This document shows positions 38,419-47,257 of a DNA stretch of 64,000 nt, piece after piece; positions within the stretch are counted from its first letter, which is position 1, and each line of letters starts with the position of its first letter. This stretch comes from Novosphingobium guangzhouense. Its GTDB lineage: Bacteria > Pseudomonadota > Alphaproteobacteria > Sphingomonadales > Sphingomonadaceae. Location: positions 86,971 to 150,970 of the forward strand of contig NZ_LYMM01000003.1 in the NCBI RefSeq assembly GCF_002896965.1. The letters run 5' to 3'. Below the pieces are notes generated by a model, which was given only the letters and a program-made list of their open reading frames with translations, was not told the origin of the DNA and ran no database searches. The translations under genes and the position numbers were made by a program.

Positions 38419-39242
38419 TTGGCGTCTCCCTTATCCGAGCGGGTATCATCCGGACGGCTTTCGGTTTCCTTGGGCGCCTCAGGCGCTTTGCCATCTTCCG
38501 TCTTGGCCGGAGCGGGCGCGGATTCCTTGTCGGCGGCCTTCTCGTTCGCCTTGTCACCGGCGCCGGTGTCGGCAGGCTTTTCGGTGGCCTTGGGCGTGGG
38601 CGCAGCAGCAGCGGGAGCCGGCTGTTCCGGAGCCTTCTCGTCACCCGGCAGGATGTAGTCGGCACCTTCCCACGGGCTCATGAAATCGAACTGGCGCAGA
38701 TCCTGCGCAAGCTTGACCGGCTCGTACACCACGCGCTTGTCCTCTTCGGAGTAGCGCAGTTCGTGATAACCCGTCAGCGGGAAGTCCTTGCGGAACGGAT
38801 GGCCTTCGAAACCGTAGTCGGTCAGGATGCGGCGCAAGTCCTTGTTGCCGGCGAAGATCACGCCGTACATATCGAAGACCTCGCGCTCCAGCCAACCCGC
38901 GTTCGGCCACAGCGTGGTGATCGTCGGCACCGGAGTATGCTCAGCCGCGGTCACCTTGGCCATGATACGATGGTTCTTCGTGACCGAAAGCAGCATGTAG
39001 ACGACTTCGAAACGTTCAGGCCGCGACGGATAGTCGACGCCTGCCATTTCCATCATCTGCTGGTATTCGTGATCGTCGCGCAGGATACGCAGCGCGTTCT
39101 CGATCTCGTCACGCGCGATGGTAAGCACGATCTCGCCATGCTCTTCCTTCGCGGAAACGACCTTCGAGCCGAGCGCGGCGACGAGAGCGTCAAGGACGCC
39201 CTCGTTCGATGCGATCTTCGGAGCGGAATGCAGAACGGGCAT
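38415..39242 (-). CDS. nuoC: NADH-quinone oxidoreductase subunit C, with low-complexity tail
   Basis: The 275-residue 30-kDa-type subunit has the conserved [24 protein letters not shown] and [23 protein letters not shown] region in the middle. About 75 C-terminal residues (201–275) are almost only Ala, Pro, Lys, Glu, Asp and Thr and look disordered; typical NuoC stops soon after the PLTGYxEVRY region. ATG at 39242 follows nuoB by seven bases; the open upstream frame is nuoB shadow. It overlaps the nuoD start by four bases. Confidence 0.95.
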   Translation of the reverse strand: MPVLHSAPKIASNEGVLDALVAALGSKVVSAKEEHGEIVLTIARDEIENALRILRDDHEYQQMMEMAGVDYPSRPERFEVVYMLLSVTKNHRIMAKVTAAEHTPVPTITTLWPNAGWLEREVFDMYGVIFAGNKDLRRILTDYGFEGHPFRKDFPLTGYHELRYSEEDKRVVYEPVKLAQDLRQFDFMSPWEGADYILPGDEKAPEQPAPAAAAPTPKATEKPADTGAGDKANEKAADKESAPAPAKTEDGKAPEAPKETESRPDDTRSDKGDAK

Positions 39243-39249
39243 CTGGTCC

Positions 39250-39807
39250 TTACCTCTCGACGGTGCCCACGCGGCGGATCTTGCGCTGCAGCTGCATGAT
39301 TCCATAGAGCAGCGCTTCCGCGGTCGGAGGGCAGCCCGGCACGTAGATGTCGACGGGCACGATGCGATCGCAACCGCGCACCACCGAGTAGCTGTAATGA
39401 TAGTAGCCGCCGCCATTGGCGCAGCTACCCATCGAGATGACGTACTTGGGCTCCGACATCTGATCATAGACCTTGCGGAGCGCCGGTGCCATCTTGTTGC
39501 ACAGCGTACCGGCAACGATCATCACGTCCGACTGGCGGGGAGACGCGCGCGGCGCGGCGCCGAAGCGTTCCATATCGTAACGCGGCATGTTGACGTGGAT
39601 CATCTCGACCGCGCAGCATGCGAGGCCGAACGTCATCCACCACAGCGAGCCGGTACGGGCCCACTGGAACAGCTCTTCGGTCGAAGTGACCAGGAAGCCC
39701 TTGTCGGAAACTTCCTGGTTGAGGTCCTTGAAAAACGCCTGGTCCGGCGGCGTGATCGCGCCACCGGGGACCAGGGGCTGGCCTGCTGAGTTAACGAGCG
39801 TGCTCAT
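39250..39807 (-). CDS. nuoB: NADH-quinone oxidoreductase subunit B (cluster N2)
   Basis: The 185-residue PSST-type subunit coordinates the terminal [4Fe-4S] cluster N2 that reduces quinone. Tandem cysteines are in [10 protein letters not shown], with [11 protein letters not shown] and [14 protein letters not shown] supplying the others. The ATG at 39807 overlaps the nuoA stop by four bases. The N-terminal extension of about 30 residues before the fold is usual for alphaproteobacteria. Confidence 0.97.
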   Translation of the reverse strand: MSTLVNSAGQPLVPGGAITPPDQAFFKDLNQEVSDKGFLVTSTEELFQWARTGSLWWMTFGLACCAVEMIHVNMPRYDMERFGAAPRASPRQSDVMIVAGTLCNKMAPALRKVYDQMSEPKYVISMGSCANGGGYYHYSYSVVRGCDRIVPVDIYVPGCPPTAEALLYGIMQLQRKIRRVGTVER

Positions 39808-40178
39808 TCCCAGTCCAGAGCTCCCTTCTTCCATGCATAGGCGAGGCCGATGGCCAGTTCGCCCAGGAACACCATCATCGTCGTCCAGCCAGCCCAGCCG
39901 GTCAGCTTGAGCGAAACAGCCCAGGGGAACAGGAACGCGGCTTCAAGGTCGAAGATGATGAAAAGGATCGCCACCAGATAGAAACGCACATCGAACTGGC
40001 TGCGCGGATCTTCAAAGGCGGGGAAGCCGCACTCATATTCGCTGTTCTTGTCAGCGTTGGGCTGGTGCGTGCCGGTCAGCCGGGCAACGCCCAGCGGAAG
40101 GAACACGATCACGGACGAAAGCCCAAGCGCGATCACCAGGAAGATGAGGATCGGCAGGTATTGCGACAGATCGGTCAA
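39804..40178 (-). CDS. nuoA: NADH-quinone oxidoreductase subunit A
   Basis: The 124-residue first subunit has three transmembrane helices and the conserved loop [43 protein letters not shown], which changes conformation during turnover (written here in part only as the residues KNSEYECG near 44 and [10 protein letters not shown] near 77). It is the first gene of the operon, so the nuo promoter should lie in 40179–40599, divergent from the thiolase gene. Confidence 0.97.
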   Translation of the reverse strand: MTDLSQYLPILIFLVIALGLSSVIVFLPLGVARLTGTHQPNADKNSEYECGFPAFEDPRSQFDVRFYLVAILFIIFDLEAAFLFPWAVSLKLTGWAGWTTMMVFLGELAIGLAYAWKKGALDWE

Positions 40179-40599
40179 TGTTCTTGCCTCTTACCGCGAA
40201 TGCGACGTTGGCGGACTCGGATTTGTCATGGTGAGCCCGTCAAGTTGGCGCGTCCTTAGGCCAGCCTACCGCGCGTCGCAAGGGTATCACGCGACAATAA
40301 TCCGACCTTTGCATTGCATTGCAACACGACAAAGTGTCCCAACCCGCAGTTTCCCGGCGATTGAGGGGCCAAAGGCGCCTGACGCAATCGTCAGGTCACT
40401 TCATGCAACCCACTTATTGCGAATTATTCGCGAAATGCGGCCGACATATCTTGGCAATCAAGCCCGCATTCCCATCTTGCGGGCAAAACCGACAGGACGG
40501 TGTCTTGCCCCCTTGCCGCTGTCGCATGATTGCAATTGACGCAGCGCAACATTATCCAATCCGTCAACTAGAACAGTTCAAAGTGTGAAAGGTATGCCA
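40179..40599. other. 421-base divergent intergenic region between nuoA and thiolase
   Basis: This region should hold the nuo operon promoter (minus strand) and the thiolase promoter (plus strand). It is more A/T-rich than its flanks and contains the TTGCA-type repeat at 40309–40324. I could not pick a convincing sigma-70 promoter for either direction. The open frame at 40319–40588 shows no domain or start context and is taken as chance. Confidence 0.55.
40309..40324. promoter_or_regulatory. TTGCA-repeat element in the nuoA/thiolase divergent region
   Basis: TTGCATTGCATTGCAA consists of three head-to-tail TTGCA units; its ends TTGCA and TGCAA are also inverted. It lies 131 bases upstream of nuoA and 276 upstream of the thiolase start. 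Short tandem pentamers with a dyad are typical of operators, but no binding protein can be named. Confidence 0.35.
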
Positions 40600-41793
40600 A
40601 TGGCCCAGATCTCGGCTTCCGACCCGATTGTCGTCCTCTCTTATGCCCGCACCCCGATGGGCGGCCTGCAGGGCGCGCTGGCCGAAGTTTCTGCGACCGA
40701 CCTCGGCGCAACGGCGGTGAGGGCCGCGGTGGAACGCGCGGGCATCGCGGGCGAAGACATCGAACGCATCTATATGGGTTGCGTACTGCCGGCCGGGCTT
40801 GGCCAGGCCCCTGCCCGTCAGGCAGCCCTCAAGGCGGGCCTGCCCAAATCGGTCCAGGCGACGACCGTGAACAAGGTCTGCGGTTCGGGCATGCAGACGG
40901 TGATCATGGGCGCAGAGGCGCTGGCTGCGGGCTCACTTGACGTAGTGATCGCCGGCGGCATGGAATCGATGACGAACGCGCCTTACCTTTCCAAGAAGCA
41001 CCGCTCGGGCGCGCGCGCGGGGCATGATACGATCTACGACCACATGTTCCTCGACGGGCTCGAAGACGCGTATGAAGGCGGCTCGATGGGCTCTTTCGCA
41101 CAGGTCACCGCCGACGAATACCAGCTGACGCGCGAGAATCAGGACGACTATTCGATCGAATCGCTGCGCCGCGCGCAGGAAGCCATCAGCTCGGGCGCCT
41201 TCTCCGCAGAGATCGTTCCCGTCACCGTCAAGACCCGCAAGGGCGAACTCGTGGTCGACACCGACGAGCAGCCGCCCAAGGGCAACCCCGACAAGATCCG
41301 CACCCTGCGCGCAGCCTTCGCCAAGGACGGCACCATCACCGCCGCCAGCTCCAGCTCGATCTCGGACGGCGCCGCTGCCGTGGTCCTGACCCGCAAGAGC
41401 GTGGCCCAAGCCAAGGGCCTGTCGCCCGTCGCCACGGTGGTCGGCGTCGAAGCCCACGCGCATGAACCTGCCAAGTTCACGACCGCGCCGGTCGGCGCGA
41501 TCCAGAAGCTGCTCAAGAAGGTGGGCTGGGAACTGGGCGACGTCGACCTGTTCGAGGTGAACGAAGCTTTCGCCTGCGTCGCGATGTTCGCAATGCATGA
41601 TCTCGGCATCCCGCACGACAAGATCAACGTGAACGGTGGCGCCACTGCGCTGGGCCACCCGATCGGCGCATCGGGCACCCGCATCATCGTGACGCTGATC
41701 AACGCGCTCAAGGAAAAGGGACTTAAAAAGGGCGTCGCCAGCCTCTGCATCGGCGGCGGCGAAGCAACGGCCATCGCGGTCGAGCTGGCCTGA
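40600..41793 (+). CDS. Acetyl-CoA C-acyltransferase (thiolase)
   Basis: The 397-residue enzyme catalyses reversible condensation of acetyl-CoA units or thiolytic cleavage of 3-ketoacyl-CoA. Catalytic residues are Cys94 in NKVCGSGM, the His in GGATALGHPIGASG near 350 and the Cys in LCIGGGE near 382. The length and GGMESMTNAPY signature favour the short-chain acetoacetyl-CoA (PhaA/AtoB) type. ATG at 40600 has AAAGG seven bases upstream and is preferred over ATG 40594 and GTG 40585. It is monocistronic here, with a GC-rich hairpin following, so its pathway (PHB, ketone or fatty acid use) cannot be fixed from context. Confidence 0.9.
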   Translation: MAQISASDPIVVLSYARTPMGGLQGALAEVSATDLGATAVRAAVERAGIAGEDIERIYMGCVLPAGLGQAPARQAALKAGLPKSVQATTVNKVCGSGMQTVIMGAEALAAGSLDVVIAGGMESMTNAPYLSKKHRSGARAGHDTIYDHMFLDGLEDAYEGGSMGSFAQVTADEYQLTRENQDDYSIESLRRAQEAISSGAFSAEIVPVTVKTRKGELVVDTDEQPPKGNPDKIRTLRAAFAKDGTITAASSSSISDGAAAVVLTRKSVAQAKGLSPVATVVGVEAHAHEPAKFTTAPVGAIQKLLKKVGWELGDVDLFEVNEAFACVAMFAMHDLGIPHDKINVNGGATALGHPIGASGTRIIVTLINALKEKGLKKGVASLCIGGGEATAIAVELA

Positions 41794-41801
41794 CCCCCCA
41801 T

Positions 41802-41844
41802 CGCCCCCTCCCCATCCGGTTCGTGCGGCGTGTGGGAGGGGGCG
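41802..41844 (+). terminator. GC-rich hairpin after the thiolase gene
   Basis: CGCCCCCTCCC (41802–41812) pairs perfectly with GGGAGGGGGCG (41834–41844) across a 21-base loop, starting eight bases after the thiolase stop. There is no T-run, so it may act as a transcript-end stabiliser or be a REP-type dispersed palindrome rather than an intrinsic terminator. Confidence 0.5.
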
Positions 41845-41948
41845 TTGTCGCACACGATCCCGGCAAATAGCAATTTGCGTATATACCCTTAGGCACGCGT
41901 TAACCAATCAACCCTAGGAGCCGTAAGGTTCACATATTAGGGTTGCCG

Positions 41949-44729
41949 ATGTTCGACGTTCTGATTTGCATCCACGAGCAGCATGACAAGTGGTTTGTTC
42001 TGCTGGCCGCAGCGATCTGCGTCGTATCGGCCCTGTGCTCCGTACAGTTGCTGCGCCATGCGCGCCACTTGTCGGGACCCGCCGCCACGCGCTGGATTCT
42101 GGGGGCAGGCAGTGCGATCGGCTTCGGCGTATGGGCTACACATTTCATCGCCATGCTGGGCTACGGTCCCGGGCTGATTGTCGGATACCACGTCCCCGCG
42201 ACCGTCATCTCGCTGTTCACGGTAGTGGGCATGACGTCGCTGTCTTTCGTAGTCTCACTGGCACAGCCCCATCGCCGCGGATTCGTCCTGGCCGGTGTCA
42301 TCGCCGGGTCGGGCATCAGCGCGATGCACTACATCGGCATGTCCGCGATCGAGTTCCCCGCAGAAATCAACTGGCGTGCCGGCTACGTCGCGGTGTCCAT
42401 TCTGCTTGCCGTCGCGCCCGCCATCCCTGCCCTGACACTGTCGGTGAAGGGTCGCACCATCGCCAGCGCCGTGCCCGCCGCCGGGTTACTGGCCCTTTCG
42501 ATCGTCGGCCTGCACTTCACGGGCATGGCGGCCATGGAGCTGACGCCAGCACCGCTGGACCTGCGCGGCGGCGCCCTGCTCTCTCCGGAAAGCATGGCGG
42601 CCGCGATCAGCGCCGGGTCGCTGGCACTGCTGGCTATCAGCATCGCCGTGCTCAGCATCGCCCGCAGCGCGCGTCTGGCGCTCCACGCGACCGAGCGCGA
42701 CATGAGCATCCTGGTGAAGGGCATCACAGACTGCGCGATCTACATGCTCGATCGCAAGGGCAACGTGGTCAACTGGAACGCGGGCGCGCAGCGGCTCAAA
42801 GGTTACACCGCGCAGGAAGCAGTCGGCCTGCCGCTCGCCGCATTCTATACGCCCGAAGACCAGGCCGAAGACCTGCCCCGCCGCGCGGTGGCCCACGCCG
42901 CCGAAACCGGCAAGTTCAGCGGTGAAGGCTGGCGTATGCGGCGCGACGGCACCCGCTTTTGGGCCCACGTCACGATCGAGCGGGTCGCCAACGAGCTGGG
43001 CGAGCACATCGGCTTCGCCAAGCTGACCCGCGACATGACCCGCTTCAAGGAAGACGAGGACCGGGTGCGTGAAATGGCCGGACATCTTGATGCCGCGTTG
43101 GCCAATATGCATCAGGGCCTGTGCCTGTTCGACGCTGACGGCCACCTCCTGATTGCCAATCGGCGCTTCAACGCGATATGGGGAATCTCCCCTGCCACCT
43201 CATTGACCGGGATGAACGTGCAAGCCGTGGCCGACGTGGTGCTGGGCGCCCCGGCAGGACTTGTCGCCTCTCCCGAGCGCCGCCGCGAATTGCGCCGCCA
43301 GTTCATCAGTCCTGCCGCCTCCACCGCGCCCGTCATCATCGATCTTGGCGATACCGTGGTCGTTTCGATGACGAGCCGCCCGATGCCCGATGGCGGCCGG
43401 GTCGCCACCTTCGATGACATCACGGAACGCCGCAGGTCAGAGGCGAAGATCGCGCATATGGCGCGGCATGATAACCTGACCGGTCTGCCAAACCGCAACA
43501 GCTTCGCGCACTGGGTCGATGCCGAACTGGAAGAGGCGCGCCATTTCGGGCATCAGCTGGCCGTGGTCATGATCGACCTGGACCGCTTCAAGGAAATCAA
43601 CGACACCCGCGGCCATTCGGCAGGCGACGCCGCGCTACAGCATCTCGCGCAGCGGATGGTCGACGTGCTTCAGGACGGCGAGATCGTGGCGCGCCTTGGT
43701 GGCGATGAATTCGCAGCCGCCGTGCGCTTCCGCGATCGAAGCGAACTCGACGTATTCCTTGCGCGAATCGAAGGCTGCTTCGGTACGCCGTTCGGCCCGA
43801 ACGACAATGACTTCCTTCTCGGCGGCAGCATCGGTGTTGCAGTCTACCCCGAAGACGGCGATGTACGCGAGCAGCTCCTCAACAACGCCGACCTTGCGAT
43901 GTATCGCGCCAAGGGCAGCGTTGCCGAGAACATCGCGTTCTACGAACCGGAGATGGATGAAACCGCCCGAGCACGTCGCCAGATCGCCAATGATCTGCGC
44001 CATGCGATCGAACGCAACGAATTTACCCTGCTCTATCAGCCGCAGCACTGCATCGCGACCGGCAAGGTTTCGGGCTATGAAGCCCTCCTGCGTTGGCATC
44101 ACCCCACCCGTGGGCCTGTCTCGCCCGTCGAATTCATTCCAGTCGCCGAAGAGACCGGTGAAATCTTCCGTATCGGTGAATGGGTCATGCGTGAGGCCTG
44201 CCGCGAAGCGCGGTCATGGCCAAAGCACCTGAAGGTCGCGGTAAATCTGTCGGCAGTCCAGCTTCTCCAGAACGATTTCGTCGCTATCGTTCAGAACATC
44301 CTGGTGGAAACCGGTCTTTCGCCGCTGCGTCTGGAACTGGAGATCACCGAGACGGCGATCATCGCCGACAAGCTGCGCGCGCTGCACTTCCTGAGGCAGA
44401 TCAAGACGCTGGGTGTCAGCATTGCGATCGATGACTTCGGAACAGGCTACTCTTCCCTCGACACGCTGCATTCGTTCCCGTTCGACAAGATCAAGATCGA
44501 CAAGTCATTCGTGCTGCGTTCGCATGAAAGCGTGGAGGCATGCGCGATCATCAAAGCGGTGCTTGCGCTGGGGCACAGCCTCAACGTGCCGGTACTGGCC
44601 GAAGGGGTCGAAACCATCGAGCAGCTCGATCTTCTGAGGGATCAGGGATGTGATGAAGCACAAGGCTTCTATTTCGGACGGCCGGGCGGTTCGCCCAGCC
44701 AGACCGCCGATAGCCAGATGATGTGCTGA
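41949..44729 (+). CDS. MHYT-PAS-PAS-GGDEF-EAL cyclic-di-GMP signalling protein
   Basis: The 926-residue inner-membrane protein has a seven-helix MHYT sensor at residues 1–235 with WATHFIAML, SAMHYIGM and GLHFTGMAAME motifs (proposed metal, gas or redox sensing). Two PAS domains follow (about 250–360 and 380–490). The diguanylate cyclase domain is intact at GGDEF (584–588), and the phosphodiesterase domain has EALLRW from 711, NLSAVQL, ELEITETA, DDFGTGYSS and a DKIKID motif, so both activities are plausible. The RxxD inhibitory site before GGDEF is not conserved. ATG at 41949 is preferred over TTG at 41943. It stands alone, divergent from nothing and followed by a convergent gene. Confidence 0.93.
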   Translation: MFDVLICIHEQHDKWFVLLAAAICVVSALCSVQLLRHARHLSGPAATRWILGAGSAIGFGVWATHFIAMLGYGPGLIVGYHVPATVISLFTVVGMTSLSFVVSLAQPHRRGFVLAGVIAGSGISAMHYIGMSAIEFPAEINWRAGYVAVSILLAVAPAIPALTLSVKGRTIASAVPAAGLLALSIVGLHFTGMAAMELTPAPLDLRGGALLSPESMAAAISAGSLALLAISIAVLSIARSARLALHATERDMSILVKGITDCAIYMLDRKGNVVNWNAGAQRLKGYTAQEAVGLPLAAFYTPEDQAEDLPRRAVAHAAETGKFSGEGWRMRRDGTRFWAHVTIERVANELGEHIGFAKLTRDMTRFKEDEDRVREMAGHLDAALANMHQGLCLFDADGHLLIANRRFNAIWGISPATSLTGMNVQAVADVVLGAPAGLVASPERRRELRRQFISPAASTAPVIIDLGDTVVVSMTSRPMPDGGRVATFDDITERRRSEAKIAHMARHDNLTGLPNRNSFAHWVDAELEEARHFGHQLAVVMIDLDRFKEINDTRGHSAGDAALQHLAQRMVDVLQDGEIVARLGGDEFAAAVRFRDRSELDVFLARIEGCFGTPFGPNDNDFLLGGSIGVAVYPEDGDVREQLLNNADLAMYRAKGSVAENIAFYEPEMDETARARRQIANDLRHAIERNEFTLLYQPQHCIATGKVSGYEALLRWHHPTRGPVSPVEFIPVAEETGEIFRIGEWVMREACREARSWPKHLKVAVNLSAVQLLQNDFVAIVQNILVETGLSPLRLELEITETAIIADKLRALHFLRQIKTLGVSIAIDDFGTGYSSLDTLHSFPFDKIKIDKSFVLRSHESVEACAIIKAVLALGHSLNVPVLAEGVETIEQLDLLRDQGCDEAQGFYFGRPGGSPSQTADSQMMC

Positions 44730-44739
44730 TCCGCCCGCT

Positions 44740-45216
44740 TCAGGGCGCTCCGGTGCCCCAGAGCTGATCTTCCCGCACAAAACCTTTATGCCCATCGGTA
44801 TCGAAAGGGCACCAGCTGTCCTTGCATTCGCCCAGCAGGCCGACCACGCCAGGCTCGACGCGCCAGAGCATCGCTCCGCTGCTTTTGCCTTCGGCGCGCA
44901 TTTCGATCAGGCTGCCATCCTTGACCATGCCCGCGCGCTGGCGCGACAGCAGAAGATCACGCATCCAGCCTTTCGACCCGTCCGGGTCCTCGATCAGCCG
45001 CCACGGGCCTTCCCGGCGCAGGACCTTCACGGGAAGATGTGGACGGCGATAAACCCAGTCTATCCGATAGGATTCGCCCGGACCGACCCGCAAATTGGCA
45101 ATGTCGGCATCGATGGACGCCCAATAGGGCACCTTTTCATCATTGGCGGCGCTGGCCGCAGCCCCTGCGGACAGGGCGAGCGCGGCAAAAGGTATCAGGA
45201 AAGCGCAGCGGTTCAT
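44740..45216 (-). CDS. Secreted SH3-domain protein
   Basis: The 158-residue product has a signal peptide (AFLIPFAALALSAGAAASA) and two bacterial SH3-like repeats: the first around ANLRVGPGESYRIDWVYRRPHLPVKVL, with GSKGWMRDLLLS, and the second ending KGFVREDQLWG. This is the SH3_4/DUF1058 type, thought to bind cell-wall or protein ligands in the periplasm. ATG at 45216 matches the signal peptide; the upstream extension has no sense. It is convergent with the GGDEF-EAL gene (10 bases apart) and divergent from the Amt gene. Confidence 0.85.
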   Translation of the reverse strand: MNRCAFLIPFAALALSAGAAASAANDEKVPYWASIDADIANLRVGPGESYRIDWVYRRPHLPVKVLRREGPWRLIEDPDGSKGWMRDLLLSRQRAGMVKDGSLIEMRAEGKSSGAMLWRVEPGVVGLLGECKDSWCPFDTDGHKGFVREDQLWGTGAP

Positions 45217-45411
45217 CGCACAGATATTACAGCGCGACCCCGATACGCAGCAAGAGCGCACCTTCAAGACGCTGTGGACGGCGAGGCCGTTTTTCCATGG
45301 TGATCCACATCGGGTTCGCAATCGCTTGTAAGAATTTAGCTTCCTGATCTAACCGGGCATAAAGGTTTGCGCCGCTATCGCAGCATCCGAACTCATGGGA
45401 ACAACCACGCG

Positions 45412-46728
45412 ATGACAAGGCCTTCGACGATGGCCATTATTCTGCCCCTGTCGATCATGGCCACTTCGCTCGTGCCGGCGGCCGCGCTTGCGCAGGATGG
45501 CCGGCTCGATGTTGCGGACGGAGGGGATACCGCATGGCTGCTGGCCGCATCGCTTGTCGGGTTGCTGGTGCTGCCCGGCCTCGCCCTGTTCTACGCAGGC
45601 AGGGTAAGGGGACGCAACGTGCTGTCCATCCTGATCCAGTGCGGAGCGATCTTCGCGGCCACATCGACCCTGTGGATCATCGTCGGCTACACGCTCGCTT
45701 TCGGTGACGTTGCTGGGGGCTGGCTGGGCCGAGGCAACGCCTGGATGCTGACTGCGCTCGGCAATGTGCGCGCAGGAACCAACCTGCCGGAGAGCGTCTA
45801 CGTCCTGTTCCAGATGATCTTCGCCACGCTTGCACCGTCATTGATGGCAGGCGCATGGGCCGAGCGGGCGCGGTTCGGATGGGCGATGGTTTTCACATCG
45901 CTGTGGAGCATCGTCGTCTACGCACCTGTGGCGCACTGGATATGGGGCGACGGCTGGCTTGCCCGAAGCGTCGGCACGCTTGACTGGGCGGGCGGGATCG
46001 TCGTCAACGTAAGCGCGGGCGTATCAGCGCTCGTAATCTCGGTGATGATCGGAAAGCGCAAGGGCACCGCTTCCGCAAGCCGCCATGGCCAGATTCCGGC
46101 GCTTGCCGTAGTTGGCGCTATGCTCCTCTGGATCGGCTGGCTTGCCTTGAGCGGAGGCGCCGCCCTTTCCGCGAACGACGACGCGGCCGCTGCCATTCTT
46201 GCCATGCACGCAGGCACGGCCGCCGCAGCACTGACCTGGCTTGTGCTGGACCGGGTCACCTGCGGCAAGTGTGGCGGCACCGGCTTCGCGATGGGCGTTC
46301 TGGCCGGCCTTGCCACGATGGCACCCGCTGCCGGTTTCATTTCACCCGGCGGTGCACTCCTGCTGGGCGTGGCGGGCGGCGCCGGGTGCCACTTCGCCAT
46401 ACGACTGGTGCGCCGCAAGCTTCACATCGACGACGCATTAGGGGTCTTTGCCATCCAGGGTATCGGTGGATTACTGGGATCGCTTCTCCTCGCGGGCCTG
46501 CTCTCCGAACGCCTTGGCGGCGTTGGGTATGGTGAGGGCATGAACGGAGTGGCGCAGCTGGCAGCGCAGGGCATCGGTATTGGTGTTGCCGCGATCTGGT
46601 CTGCGGTTGGCACCGTTATCCTTGCGCTCATGGCCTCGCTGGCTTTCCCCATGCGCGTCTCGGAAGATGCGGAACGTGAAGGTCTCGACAGCGCCAGCCA
46701 CGGCGAAAAGGCGTGGAATTTCGATTGA
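45412..46728 (+). CDS. Amt-family ammonium transporter with altered twin-His site
   Basis: The 438-residue protein has a cleavable signal-like N terminus (ending VPAAALAQ), as AmtB does, then about eleven transmembrane segments. The first pore His is present as His175 in VYAPVAHWIWGDGWL. At the second pore position, where FGVHGVGG is expected, the sequence is VFAIQGIGG, so Gln349 replaces His, and the preceding conserved Asp is Gly (DDALGVF). The C-terminal tail VSEDAEREGLDSASHGEKA still matches the PII-interaction region. No glnK is adjacent. It may transport with altered properties or act as a sensor. Confidence 0.88.
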   Translation: MTRPSTMAIILPLSIMATSLVPAAALAQDGRLDVADGGDTAWLLAASLVGLLVLPGLALFYAGRVRGRNVLSILIQCGAIFAATSTLWIIVGYTLAFGDVAGGWLGRGNAWMLTALGNVRAGTNLPESVYVLFQMIFATLAPSLMAGAWAERARFGWAMVFTSLWSIVVYAPVAHWIWGDGWLARSVGTLDWAGGIVVNVSAGVSALVISVMIGKRKGTASASRHGQIPALAVVGAMLLWIGWLALSGGAALSANDDAAAAILAMHAGTAAAALTWLVLDRVTCGKCGGTGFAMGVLAGLATMAPAAGFISPGGALLLGVAGGAGCHFAIRLVRRKLHIDDALGVFAIQGIGGLLGSLLLAGLLSERLGGVGYGEGMNGVAQLAAQGIGIGVAAIWSAVGTVILALMASLAFPMRVSEDAEREGLDSASHGEKAWNFD

Positions 46729-46759
46729 CAGCAACGCCCGCAAGACGGGAAATGCATCA

Positions 46760-47236
46760 ATGATCAGCTATGTCCGGCAGGCTGGACGCACCGCCGCCCG
46801 CACCCTTGATTTTCAGGGTACGGCCGACCGCCGCGAATTCGCCGCCTATATTCTGCTTTCTCAGATCCCTGTCGCGATCTTCTCGCTGGGCAGCAGTTGG
46901 GCCGATCCCGCACCAACCATTCGCGGTATCATGCTGGCTGTGCAGATTGCCGTTGCCCTGCCCCTTTTCGCGCTTTGCATCCGGCGCCTCCATGACTTTG
47001 GGCAAAGCGGCTGGTGGAGCTTGCCGCTGTTAACTCTGATCGCACGGACCTTGCTGATGGAACTGGTCGGCTTTGCCGCGGGGTGGAGCGTGCGCAGCGC
47101 GATCGAAACGGTGCTGAGCTACATGGACTGGCTGCTGACCGTGCCTGCCGTGCTCTGCTTCCTGGCCATGGCTCTCTGGCCTGCGCGGCCGAAAATAGAA
47201 ACGGCCGGCGCGGATCGCTCCGCACCGGCCGCCTGA
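46760..47236 (+). CDS. DUF805 family membrane protein
   Basis: The 158-residue product has four hydrophobic segments and the family signature IRRLHDFGQSGWWSLPLL near residue 75, together with DRREFAAYILLSQIP at the N terminus. DUF805 proteins are found across bacteria without a known function. ATG at 46760 gives the usual start; the open frame continues upstream through the end of the Amt gene but without domain support. It lies 31 bases after that gene and may be cotranscribed with it. Confidence 0.85.
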   Translation: MISYVRQAGRTAARTLDFQGTADRREFAAYILLSQIPVAIFSLGSSWADPAPTIRGIMLAVQIAVALPLFALCIRRLHDFGQSGWWSLPLLTLIARTLLMELVGFAAGWSVRSAIETVLSYMDWLLTVPAVLCFLAMALWPARPKIETAGADRSAPAA

Positions 47237-47257
47237 AGGCTAACCTGTCGCGACCGA

